Of a DNA stretch of 33,132 bases, positions 7,627 to 15,527 are shown piece by piece. A program made the position numbers and the translations under genes. The stretch spans positions 1-33,132 of the forward strand of contig JAFWKS010000098.1 of the NCBI GenBank assembly GCA_017511325.1, in the 5' to 3' direction. Numbering within the stretch: position 1 is the first letter of the stretch; each line of letters starts with the position of its first letter. The stretch comes from Erysipelotrichaceae bacterium. Its GTDB lineage: Bacteria > Bacillota_I > Bacilli_A > Erysipelotrichales > Erysipelotrichaceae. Under the pieces are notes generated by a model. That model worked only from the letters and a program-made list of their open reading frames with translations, did not search any database and was not told the DNA's origin.

Positions 7627-8714
7627 AAATAGAAAAATCGCAGCATAATGATGTTTTGTTACTGAAACCTTATGGCAGGATCGATACTCTCAATTCTGAA
7701 GAATTCAGGGATGCCTTGTTTCAGGCGATCAACGAGAATCCGAATCTGATCATTGATCTGGAGAACACGGAATATATTTCTTCATCTGGATTAAGAGCCT
7801 TTTTAAGTGCAAAAAAACAGAGCGGAGGTCGCGGAGTCTTTTCAATCATAAATGCCAACGACTCCATTATTGAAGTATTTGAAATGACCGGATTCTCACA
7901 GATCTTCCAGGTTGTTGAAGCTACCGGCGCTGTATCTCCTGAAGATGTCAAAGTGATCTTCTTTGATATTGATGGGACCCTTCTTTCTCATAGGACCGGA
8001 AAAGTGCCGCAAAGCGCTATTGAAGCAATAAGAAAACTTCAGGAAAAGGGGATCAAGGTTGTCGTTGCGACCGGAAGAGATATCAACGAGATGAAGAAGC
8101 TGCCGTTGGATGAAATCAAATTTGATGGCTATCTGACACTTAACGGCAATATCTGTCTTGATGAAAATCAGAAGATGTTTGACGGTAACGAGATCGATCC
8201 GGATGAAGTAGATATACTGGTAGGAATCTTCAAAGCCGGCAAGATCCCGTTTGTACTGATCGGTGAAGAAAAGAGATATATCAACTATGTAGATGATATC
8301 GTCATCCAGACCCAGGAAGCTACACACGGAACGATACCTGATATCGGTGAATACCAGGGTGAAAAGATCTATCAGTGTCTGGCGTTTGTCGATGATGCTA
8401 CACGCCGCAAGCTTGACGCTTTGCTTGACAAGTGTTCAATTACCAGCTGGAACGATACGGGTATTGATATCATTGCCAAGACCGGTGGCAAGGCTGCCGG
8501 TATCCAGAAATTCCTGGATAAAGAAGGACTTACCCGATCAAATACCATGGCTTTCGGTGACGGCGAAAACGACATGGCTATGCTGAGGTATGCCGGCATC
8601 GGTGTTGCTATGGGCAACGGAAAAGAATTATTAAAGGAAAAGGCCGACTATATCACTACCGACATTGATGATGATGGTATAGCCAACGCCCTGGTTCATT
8701 TCGGGCTTATTTAG
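7623..8714 (+). CDS. STAS domain fused to Cof-type HAD phosphatase
   Basis: The 363-residue protein joins two domains. Residues 1-100 are a SpoIIAA/RsbV-like STAS domain: GRIDTLNSEEF, LIIDLENTEYISSSGLRAF with S55 directly before G56 where the phosphorylated Ser sits in SpoIIAA, then the ANDSIIEVFEMTGF ending. Residues 109-363 are a Cof-type HAD hydrolase with motif I DIDGT (D115, D117), motif II T150 in VVATGRD, K286 and motif IV GDGENDM (312-318). Cof-type enzymes remove phosphate from sugar phosphates or flavin and pyridoxal phosphates. A phosphorylatable STAS domain suggests that the HAD part is controlled by an RsbW-like kinase and a SpoIIE-like phosphatase, both encoded within 9 kb. The start is discussed under 7578. 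No close partner gene is on either side. Confidence 0.9.
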   Translation: MKIEKSQHNDVLLLKPYGRIDTLNSEEFRDALFQAINENPNLIIDLENTEYISSSGLRAFLSAKKQSGGRGVFSIINANDSIIEVFEMTGFSQIFQVVEATGAVSPEDVKVIFFDIDGTLLSHRTGKVPQSAIEAIRKLQEKGIKVVVATGRDINEMKKLPLDEIKFDGYLTLNGNICLDENQKMFDGNEIDPDEVDILVGIFKAGKIPFVLIGEEKRYINYVDDIVIQTQEATHGTIPDIGEYQGEKIYQCLAFVDDATRRKLDALLDKCSITSWNDTGIDIIAKTGGKAAGIQKFLDKEGLTRSNTMAFGDGENDMAMLRYAGIGVAMGNGKELLKEKADYITTDIDDDGIANALVHFGLI

Positions 8715-8769
8715 ATCATTAATAATTTTCCAGGTTCACTTCTACAGATAAGCAGGATAGAATTATTCA

Positions 8770-8948
8770 TTTGAAAAAGCCGTTTATCCTATACTGAACA
8801 AATACGATTACTTGCGTTTATGCGATTTCCAATGGTATTGAAGTCTTTAACAAGTTACAACCGGAAGAACCTTAAACTTGAATATCTGGCCGGACAGTTT
8901 GACAAAAAAGATGAATCACATCACAAACCTGTAATGATGCAGAAGTGA
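8770..8948 (+). pseudogene. Decayed fragment of a DEDDh 3'-5' exonuclease-like gene
   Basis: Within the gap 8715-9017 two frames keep protein-like sequence. The first is FEKAVYPILNKYDYLRLCDFQWY (8770-8838, then stop); the second is SLTSYNRKNLKLEYLAGQF followed by DKKDESHHKPV (8844-8948). The KLEYLAGQF...SHH pattern resembles the end of DnaQ/PolC-type exonucleases (KLEYLAxxF...HHRALxDA), but the catalytic Asp after HH is lost. There is no start or intact frame, so this is a relic at best. The assignment rests on one short motif. Confidence 0.35.
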
Positions 8949-8970
8949 ATGTAGCTGTCTATTATAAATT

Positions 8971-9006
8971 AAAAAGATGCAGATAAACGGAATCTGTATC
9001 TTTTTT
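8971..9006. terminator. Bidirectional terminator
   Basis: A 14-bp stem with one G-U wobble (8971-8984 with 8992-9005), loop AAACGGA. T6 follows on the plus strand and an A-rich flank gives T5 on the minus strand. It serves the diguanylate cyclase gene ending at 9018 and any plus-strand transcript from 7623. Confidence 0.85.
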
Positions 9007-9017
9007 GTTTTTTGATC

Positions 9018-10838
9018 CTATCTTCTGTTTGAACGCCTGTTGTGAGTAGGCTGCTGATAATATTTTTCTTTTTCTTTATACATCGCTACGTCAGCGAGCT
9101 TTTCCAGTTCTTCGATCGTGGCATCAGGATAATCCTTGTGTGCGGCATAACCAAGCGAAATGGAAACTTCATTGATGAGATTGCCGCGCCATTCTTTGGC
9201 AAGTTCGCGGATCCTTTCCAGGATCGGCACAACATCGTCACAGTAGACGATCGCGATGAATTCATCACCGCCGGTGCGGTAGATCTTGCCGTTATGTTCA
9301 ATGCCCAGTGTCAGACATGAGGCAGCAGCTCTTATCAGTTCATCACCGGCCATATGTCCCAGGTTGTCGTTGGTGTTTTTAAGACCATAGAGGTCGGCGG
9401 AGATGATGACCAGATCATCTTTGATGCCTTCCTGCCTGATGGCTTCGATATCTTCCTCACAGCACCGTCTGTTGAACAGTCTGGTCAGTTCATCAGTCCT
9501 TGATATGAGGATAAGCTTTTCTTCACGGCGCTTGTCGGCATCGATGCTTTGAACGGTGTAGATCACTACAGACGGTTTTTTCGAGATGTCGCCATTGATC
9601 CTGATGTACTGAGCTCTGAACCAGCCGATCCTGTTGGAAACAAATTCACCGGAGATGCTGTTGCGGCCGATCAGTCTGGTCGGTACAGTCGAGATGTTGG
9701 TGAAGTTCCAAAATTCATCGACCATGTTCACATCGATGCTGTCTCTTAGACCCTGGACAAGATGTGTATGATCCTGTCCCGGCGCAATGTCGATCTTGTG
9801 AAGTTCATCGGTATTCAGAAGCATTTCCGTAGATTCAGAGAAATCGATGAGATTGACGTAGTCATAGATCTTAGCCATTGAGGCAAGGATGCTGAGCTGT
9901 TCGTCATTCTTATCCTGCTGAAGGATCATCTCTTTCAGATAATTGCGCATGTTTTCAGAAAGCTTGCTGACCGAATCGCCTAGAGCACTTACTTCGTTGT
10001 TGATATTGAAATGAGGAGCGTTGTATATCAGTTCTTCCGGATCCTTGGAACCGGCCGTCTTGTTCGCGTAGTCGGTAACGCTTCTTTCAAGGGACCTGAT
10101 CGGTTCAGTCACATTTGAATTCATCCAGGTCATAAGGATTATGAGGAAGAGTATACCGCAGACGGCTACTGAAAGGACACTGATGAGGATGTTGTGATAG
10201 ATGGACGTGTTGAGATCTTCGATCGAGATATCGACACCAAGCAGGGCAAAATGTTCGCCGGAAGAATCGATTAAAGGCCTGAACAATGTATAGTCAACGC
10301 CCCATTCAGACGGATTCTCAGTAAAAACATCCTTATCGCCGCGCAGGATCTGTCTGAATTTCTCAGTCGTTTCCTTGTCATACCATCCTTCTTCGGCGTC
10401 GCCAAGATGAAGGACGTTATCAGGCTCGTTTTCTTTTTCATAGGTCGAATTGCCGGTGCAGATCTCAACGATCGGAGCTTTCTCTTCCGGACCCAGTATC
10501 TGAATGATGTATATATAGTGCACATCATGATAGTTGTCGATCATTTCATCCAGGAAGGCCTGGAACTGTTTATATTTTTCGGATTCCTCATAGGTCTTGG
10601 CACATTCCGACATGTCATCTTTATCTATATGTATCTCTACGTAATCCGCCACAGAAGTAAGCTGCTTATCATAACGCTCGAACATAGCTGCGGTATAGAT
10701 CCTGTAGATGACAAAAGAAAGTACAAAGCACAGGAAAACGATAAACGCAATAGCGGTTATCAGGATGTTTTTGCTTAATGATACATACGGTTTTTTAGGT
10801 TTGTTTACCTGTTTATCCACATATTTATTATGACACAA
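9018..10838 (-). CDS. Membrane-anchored diguanylate cyclase (Cache-like sensor, HAMP, GGDEF)
   Basis: The 606-residue protein makes cyclic di-GMP from two GTP. TM1 is at about 23-46. An extracellular sensor region at about 47-218 (HYIYIIQI..., DYTLFRPLIDSSGEHFALLGVDIS) looks like a double-Cache domain. TM2 is at about 219-242, followed by a HAMP-like linker, a PAS-like middle part (about 330-440) and GGDEF. The motif itself is intact (523-527, RTGGDEF). The inhibitory I-site RxxD expected five residues before it is absent (IEHN), so product inhibition is unlikely. The called start is a TTG at 10838 without a clear ribosome site; a GTG seven codons in is an alternative. It is monocistronic, and the opposing EAL protein at 28522 is a natural antagonist. 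Confidence 0.9.
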   Translation of the reverse strand: MCHNKYVDKQVNKPKKPYVSLSKNILITAIAFIVFLCFVLSFVIYRIYTAAMFERYDKQLTSVADYVEIHIDKDDMSECAKTYEESEKYKQFQAFLDEMIDNYHDVHYIYIIQILGPEEKAPIVEICTGNSTYEKENEPDNVLHLGDAEEGWYDKETTEKFRQILRGDKDVFTENPSEWGVDYTLFRPLIDSSGEHFALLGVDISIEDLNTSIYHNILISVLSVAVCGILFLIILMTWMNSNVTEPIRSLERSVTDYANKTAGSKDPEELIYNAPHFNINNEVSALGDSVSKLSENMRNYLKEMILQQDKNDEQLSILASMAKIYDYVNLIDFSESTEMLLNTDELHKIDIAPGQDHTHLVQGLRDSIDVNMVDEFWNFTNISTVPTRLIGRNSISGEFVSNRIGWFRAQYIRINGDISKKPSVVIYTVQSIDADKRREEKLILISRTDELTRLFNRRCCEEDIEAIRQEGIKDDLVIISADLYGLKNTNDNLGHMAGDELIRAAASCLTLGIEHNGKIYRTGGDEFIAIVYCDDVVPILERIRELAKEWRGNLINEVSISLGYAAHKDYPDATIEELEKLADVAMYKEKEKYYQQPTHNRRSNRR

Positions 10839-10899
10839 GAAAATAGATCGAGATAAATTTTTAAAAAAAGAAGGTTGATTAACTGAAAAAGACAGAGAT

Positions 10900-10928
10900 T
10901 TGAGGGGAATATCAGCAGATCATAAGAT
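10900..10928 (+). promoter_or_regulatory. Promoter of the MATE-HATPase operon
   Basis: TTGAGG (10900-10905), 17 bases, TAAGAT (10923-10928). The start codon lies 45 bases downstream with a GGAG box 7 bases before it. Confidence 0.5.
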
Positions 10929-10972
10929 ACAATAATAATAAGAAGAACCTCTTTGTAAAAAAGGAGAAAAAA

Positions 10973-12727
10973 ATGAGATTCAAATTCAATCGCAACATCA
11001 TGGAGTTATATCTAAAGCTGCTCCCTGTGCAGATCTTTATGAGTATAGCCAACAGCCTGAGCGGTATAGTCAATGGTCTGATCATCGGTAATACTCCACC
11101 GACAACAGCCATGATCGCTCTTGGTCTGACGACACCAATGACCAGCATGCTGGCGGCACTGGCAACTATCGTTTCCGGAGGAGCAGGCATCCTGTGCGGA
11201 AAGTTCATGGGAAGAGGTGAGACCAAGAAGGTCAATGATGTCTTTTCCAATTCAATAATAATGCTGACCGTTTCAGGAATAGTGATGACTGTGGTGGGTT
11301 TTGTCTTTGCATCGCCTCTGGCAACTCTTCTTGGTGCCAATGCCGAAACAATCAATGAAACAACAGCTTATATCCGCGGTATGGCGATAGGAAACCTGCC
11401 GCTGCTGTTGATACCATGTCTGATGACTTTCTTGCAGATGTGCAACAAGTCAGGCGTTTCGCTTACAGCGACGATCCTGCTGGCGATCTTTAACGCTTCG
11501 TTCTGTCTCGCAAATATCTTCATCTTTAATGGTGGCGTGTTTGGCGTATCTTTAGCTACTTCACTAAGCCGCTGGGCAACTGCCGCTTTTATCATCATAT
11601 ATATCGTCCTTAAGAAGGATCTGGTCAATTTCGATGCCAGAAGCTTTGATCTTGCCATATGCAAGGAGACCATCATACTTGGCTCTCCTGCCTCTTTAGC
11701 CGGTATCCTTTATTCGGCAAGAAACGTCTTCATCAACAAGTATGCTATGCAGGTCGGTGGCAACACGGCAGTCAATGCCCTGGCGATCCTAGGCTCATGC
11801 GGCGGTCTGCTTGATGCTTTCAACATCGGTGTAGGCAGTGCGCTGTCGATGCTGGCAAGCGTCTTTGTCGGCGAAAGAGATTCAACTTCCCTCAAGGAAC
11901 TCATGCGCATCACGATCTTTGTCGGCTGGATGCTGTGTCTATTGAAATTTATCGTCGTCTATCCTTTTGGCAGACAGATCGCCATGCTGTTTGGCGGCGA
12001 AGGCAACGTCATCGAAGAGACCAACAGGCTTCTGATCTACTATGCATGGAGTGCGCCATTCAACATGATCACGCTCACCTTCATGAGCGCATATCAGTCT
12101 TTAGGCAGAGTTGTCTATTGTAACGTTCTGTATCTGGGCAACTGTATCATCACGCCGTTTATCTGCTGTGCCTTCTTGACAAAACTGATCGGTATCGATG
12201 CGATCTGGGGCTGTTACATGTATGCCGAGATAGTAACATTGACTATTATGTACATCGTAGCCTGCACCTATAAAAAAGGCCTGGCCAGAAACTTTGATGA
12301 CATGCTGCATCTTGAAAAGGGCTTTGAAGCTGAAGCCAAATATTCGATGGAGATCGATGACATTCAGGAAGTCGTATCAGTATCAAGAGGGATCGAAGCT
12401 CTGTGCAAGAACAACAACATCGATAACCGTCGAAGCATGCTGGCGGGGCTGTGCATGGAAGAAATGGCCGCTAACATCGTCGAGCACGGCTTCAAGAAAG
12501 ACAAGAGAAAAGATCACAGCATCAACATCTTCGCCTGTGTCGAGAATGATGAGGTACTGCTGAGATTAAGAGACAACTGTGTCAAGTTCGATCCGCGCTC
12601 CAAACTGCAGATGTATGAAAATGACGACCCGACCAAGAATGTCGGAATAAAAATGGTATCAAAGATCGCTAAAGAAATGAATTACCAGACCACCTTTGGC
12701 ATGAACGTTCTTACTATCAAACTATAG
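10973..12727 (+). CDS. MATE-family transporter fused to an RsbW-like HATPase domain
   Basis: The protein has 584 residues. Residues 1 to about 445 form a 12-helix MATE antiporter (opening NIMELYLKLLPVQIF, MATE-typical GLTTPMTSMLAALATIVSGG and LGANAETINETTAYIRGMAIGNLP), which exports organic cations or drugs using Na+ or H+. Residues from about 455 to 584 form a GHKL ATPase of the anti-sigma/RsbW type. The N-box is EEMAANIVEHGF (E497, N501), the G1 region is RDNCVKFDP (D534; the usual Gly is Cys) and the G2 region is KNVGIKMV (G558). The domain faces the cytoplasm and could phosphorylate or bind a STAS partner. The next gene starts 14 bases later, implying an operon. Start chosen at ATG after AAAGGAG. 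Confidence 0.92.
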   Translation: MRFKFNRNIMELYLKLLPVQIFMSIANSLSGIVNGLIIGNTPPTTAMIALGLTTPMTSMLAALATIVSGGAGILCGKFMGRGETKKVNDVFSNSIIMLTVSGIVMTVVGFVFASPLATLLGANAETINETTAYIRGMAIGNLPLLLIPCLMTFLQMCNKSGVSLTATILLAIFNASFCLANIFIFNGGVFGVSLATSLSRWATAAFIIIYIVLKKDLVNFDARSFDLAICKETIILGSPASLAGILYSARNVFINKYAMQVGGNTAVNALAILGSCGGLLDAFNIGVGSALSMLASVFVGERDSTSLKELMRITIFVGWMLCLLKFIVVYPFGRQIAMLFGGEGNVIEETNRLLIYYAWSAPFNMITLTFMSAYQSLGRVVYCNVLYLGNCIITPFICCAFLTKLIGIDAIWGCYMYAEIVTLTIMYIVACTYKKGLARNFDDMLHLEKGFEAEAKYSMEIDDIQEVVSVSRGIEALCKNNNIDNRRSMLAGLCMEEMAANIVEHGFKKDKRKDHSINIFACVENDEVLLRLRDNCVKFDPRSKLQMYENDDPTKNVGIKMVSKIAKEMNYQTTFGMNVLTIKL

Positions 12728-12741
12728 GAAGGTGAATATTG

Positions 12742-14217
12742 ATGAGTGACGAAAGATACAGAAAACTGGTCCTGCTGCATTCCAATGATATGCATGGAGA
12801 TTTCCTGGCGGAAAATGTTTCCGATGAACTGGTCGGCGGCGTTTCCATGCTGTCAGGATATATCTCCAAGGTCAAGGAAGAAGAAGATAACGTCATCTAT
12901 TGCGTAGCAGGGGATATGTTCAGGGGATCAGTCATAGACTCTGAGTATCTTGGTTACTCAACCATCGAGATCATGAACATGCTTTCGCCCGATGTCGTAA
13001 CGATCGGCAACCATGAAACGGACTATGGTCTTTCGCATCTTCTGTTCATGGAAAAGTGCGCAAAGTTCCCGATCATCAATGCCAACCTCTATATAAAGAT
13101 GAACGGCAAGCGCCTGTTTGAACCTTATCATATCGTCGAGATCGACGGCATGAAGATCCTGTTCATCGGCATCCTGACCGAAGAGGTCATGAACTCTGCT
13201 GCTACAGAAAAGATCGTCGGATCCCTGGTCGACATCTCTGATGCTGCCAAGGAGATCGAAAAGATCTGCAACGCCTTCAACGGCATCGACATCGATTTCA
13301 CTGTTCTGCTGACTCACATCGGATTTGAAAAGGATAAGGAGCTTGCTGCAGCGCTGGATCCTGATCTGGGGATCGATGTCATCATCGGCGGTCATTCTCA
13401 TACATATCTTAAAGAACCTTACAAGGTCAATGATATCCTGATCGTCCAGGCCGGTGTGGGAACAGACCAGATCGGACGATTCGATATCATAGTGGATACC
13501 GATACCAATTCAGTAGCTTCCTATAAATGGGAATCCGTACCGATCACCTCGGCCAACTGTCCGGATGATCCTAAAATGACGGAACTTGTAAATGAACTTA
13601 AGAGTTCGACCGATATGAAATACGGCCGTACCATCAGAAGATTGAATCATGCGCTTAAGCATGAAAGCAGATATAAACAGACTGAACTGGGCAATTTCTT
13701 TGCGGACCTGCTGTCAGAAGCTTCATCGTGTGACCTGGTCCTTCTGACTTCGGGTTCTATCAGGGTACCTAAGCTTGGTCCGATCATCACGCTTAAAGAC
13801 ATGATGGAGGCTTTCCCGTATGACGGAAATTTCATGTGCATAAAAGTTACAGGGAAACAGCTCAAGGACATCATCAAATTCATCTGCCGTGATGAGGTCT
13901 GGAAAGGCGATGCTCACGAATTCTATCAGGTTTCCGAAAACTGGAACATTACCTATGACAGGAAGACTCATGAGATTGTAAAGATGCTGTTCAACGGCAA
14001 GGAAGTTGAAGACGATCAGATCATCACTGTCGGAATGCAGATCTATGACTACAACAATCTGAAGCAATTCTTCAATATCACCCCAGAGGAAGTAAGTGTC
14101 AACGGCAAGCCTCGCGTCATCGCAACTTCATTTAAAGGAACGCTTTATGAATATCTCGAAAACAGCGATACTCTCCCGCCTTATCCGGCAAAAGACAGAC
14201 TGGTGATCCTGAACTAG
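12742..14217 (+). CDS. 5'-nucleotidase/UshA-family metallophosphatase without signal peptide
   Basis: The 491-residue protein has a calcineurin-like metallophosphatase domain: SNDMHGD (D16, H18), GDMF (D58), GNHE (N90, H91), THIG (H192) and GGHSH (H218, H220). A 5'-nucleotidase C-terminal domain follows (about 300-460; ELGNFFADLL, TSGSIRVPKLGPIITLKDMMEAFPYDG), which provides the nucleotide-binding site. Typical members are secreted or cell-wall attached; here no signal peptide is visible, so it is predicted cytoplasmic, like B. subtilis YunD. It may hydrolyse nucleotides, cyclic nucleotides or nucleotide sugars. I chose ATG 12742 over the TTG just before it because AAGGTG lies 7 bases upstream. 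It is cotranscribed with the MATE-HATPase gene. Confidence 0.9.
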   Translation: MSDERYRKLVLLHSNDMHGDFLAENVSDELVGGVSMLSGYISKVKEEEDNVIYCVAGDMFRGSVIDSEYLGYSTIEIMNMLSPDVVTIGNHETDYGLSHLLFMEKCAKFPIINANLYIKMNGKRLFEPYHIVEIDGMKILFIGILTEEVMNSAATEKIVGSLVDISDAAKEIEKICNAFNGIDIDFTVLLTHIGFEKDKELAAALDPDLGIDVIIGGHSHTYLKEPYKVNDILIVQAGVGTDQIGRFDIIVDTDTNSVASYKWESVPITSANCPDDPKMTELVNELKSSTDMKYGRTIRRLNHALKHESRYKQTELGNFFADLLSEASSCDLVLLTSGSIRVPKLGPIITLKDMMEAFPYDGNFMCIKVTGKQLKDIIKFICRDEVWKGDAHEFYQVSENWNITYDRKTHEIVKMLFNGKEVEDDQIITVGMQIYDYNNLKQFFNITPEEVSVNGKPRVIATSFKGTLYEYLENSDTLPPYPAKDRLVILN

Positions 14218-14242
14218 TCTAATATGTAAACACAGATACGAC

Positions 14243-14269
14243 ATAGCCTCATTTTGAGGCTATTGTTTT
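14243..14269 (+). terminator. Terminator of the MATE-HATPase / nucleotidase operon
   Basis: A perfect 9-bp stem ATAGCCTCA / TGAGGCTAT with a TTT loop (14243-14263) is followed by TGTTTTA. The T-run is slightly interrupted. Confidence 0.75.
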
Positions 14270-14333
14270 ATGCTATAAAAAGATGTCTTATTAATGGAGT
14301 ATATTGCAAAGTAGCGGTAGAATATAAAAAGAA

Positions 14334-15518
14334 ATGATCACAGAAAGAAGACTTTTAGGACTAGCACTTATTCCGCTTTCTGCAACACTGATACTTTATT
14401 TCGTGCTGCAGAAAAGCAACTATAGCGAAAGACGCAAACAGATCATCGTTGGCGTCATTTTCGGCATCATCGCAATCATTGCGACAGAGTTTGGTGTGCC
14501 GTATAACGGCACGATTATAAACGTCAGAGATGCAGCACCGCTTTGCGCCGGACTATTCTTTGGCCCGCTGGCCGGTATCATCTCAGGCCTGATCGGCGGT
14601 ATCGAAAGATGGTTCTGTGTCTACTGGGGCGGGGGCTATTACACCAGAGTCGCCTGCAGTATCTCAACGGTCGTCGTCGGTTTCATAGCGGCATATTTCC
14701 GCAACTACATGTTCGCAAACCGTTCTCCGGAATGGTATCTCGCCCTGTTTATCGGATATTTCAGTGAAACGTTCCACATGATCATGATCTTCCTGACCAA
14801 TCTTGAATACGTCAAGACCGCTTTTACATACGTGCAGACATGTTCAGGACCGATGATCCTGATAAACGCCATAACAGTCGGGCTGGCGGCCTTCTTCATT
14901 CAGCGTATTGAAAGGGAAAGTCTCAACAAGAGAGCTATCCCGACCCTATCTTCACAATATCAGAGATCACTTATAGCTGTTGTCGTAGCGGGCTTTATCG
15001 TCACGACCTCAACAACCTATGTGATCGAAAGACAGCTTTCACTCATCGAAACATTCAATGAGACGATCGACAGCATCCTTGAAGTCTATTCGGATGGCGA
15101 AGGCAGGCTTAACGAAAGAATGCAGACAATGGCTAAAGAGATAGCTGAAGATTTCTATCATGATCTCAACTACGATATCGACTGGCTTTGCAATTACTAC
15201 GGTGTCGATGATGTCGTGATCTTTGATACGGACGGAAACATCCTGGAAAGCACCAATAAAAGTTACCTTGGTAAGAATATCAAGAATCTGAAAGGTCTTG
15301 ATGTCCTGACTGATTATATGGAATACAAGGAATATTTAAGGAGCGAGACTTTTGCAACGGGCCTTAATGAAGTCGGTGATGAAGGAACATTAAGAAAATA
15401 CTGCGGCATTTATTATGAAGACAAACTGGTCGCTGTCGCTTACGGCAAAGAGAATTACGATAAGAATCTGAATCGTGCCATGGATCTTGCCGTAAACTAC
15501 CACAGGGTCGGAGAGTGA
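14334..15518 (+). CDS. LytS-like membrane sensor half of a SpoIIE-type phosphatase (ends at an in-frame TGA)
   Basis: The 394 residues form the sensory half. About six N-terminal helices contain the 5TMR-LYT signature (GVPYNGTIINVRDAAPLCAG, then LFFGPLAGIISGLIGGIERW), as in LytS and YpdA-like sensors. A further helix at about 213-232 follows, then an extracellular Cache-like region (VDDVVIFDTDGNILEST). The frame stops at TGA 15516-15518 after VNYHRVGE, in the middle of the Cache domain. The sequence resumes in the same frame at 15519 (GSVMIADENDIIIS), so this is one gene broken by a single stop codon. The start has no clear ribosome site. Nonsense mutation or sequence error is the likeliest cause. 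Confidence 0.85.
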   Translation: MITERRLLGLALIPLSATLILYFVLQKSNYSERRKQIIVGVIFGIIAIIATEFGVPYNGTIINVRDAAPLCAGLFFGPLAGIISGLIGGIERWFCVYWGGGYYTRVACSISTVVVGFIAAYFRNYMFANRSPEWYLALFIGYFSETFHMIMIFLTNLEYVKTAFTYVQTCSGPMILINAITVGLAAFFIQRIERESLNKRAIPTLSSQYQRSLIAVVVAGFIVTTSTTYVIERQLSLIETFNETIDSILEVYSDGEGRLNERMQTMAKEIAEDFYHDLNYDIDWLCNYYGVDDVVIFDTDGNILESTNKSYLGKNIKNLKGLDVLTDYMEYKEYLRSETFATGLNEVGDEGTLRKYCGIYYEDKLVAVAYGKENYDKNLNRAMDLAVNYHRVGE

Positions 15519-15527
15519 GGCTCAGTC

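Noticed and set aside
12958..13401. 147-codon minus-strand frame
   Set aside because: Antisense to the conserved metal-site region of the nucleotidase; no start signals.
15516..15518. UGA recoding as Trp or selenocysteine
   Set aside because: Several genes here end in TGA, so it is not a Trp codon. No selenocysteine hairpin is apparent just after the site, and homologous Cache domains do not need Sec.
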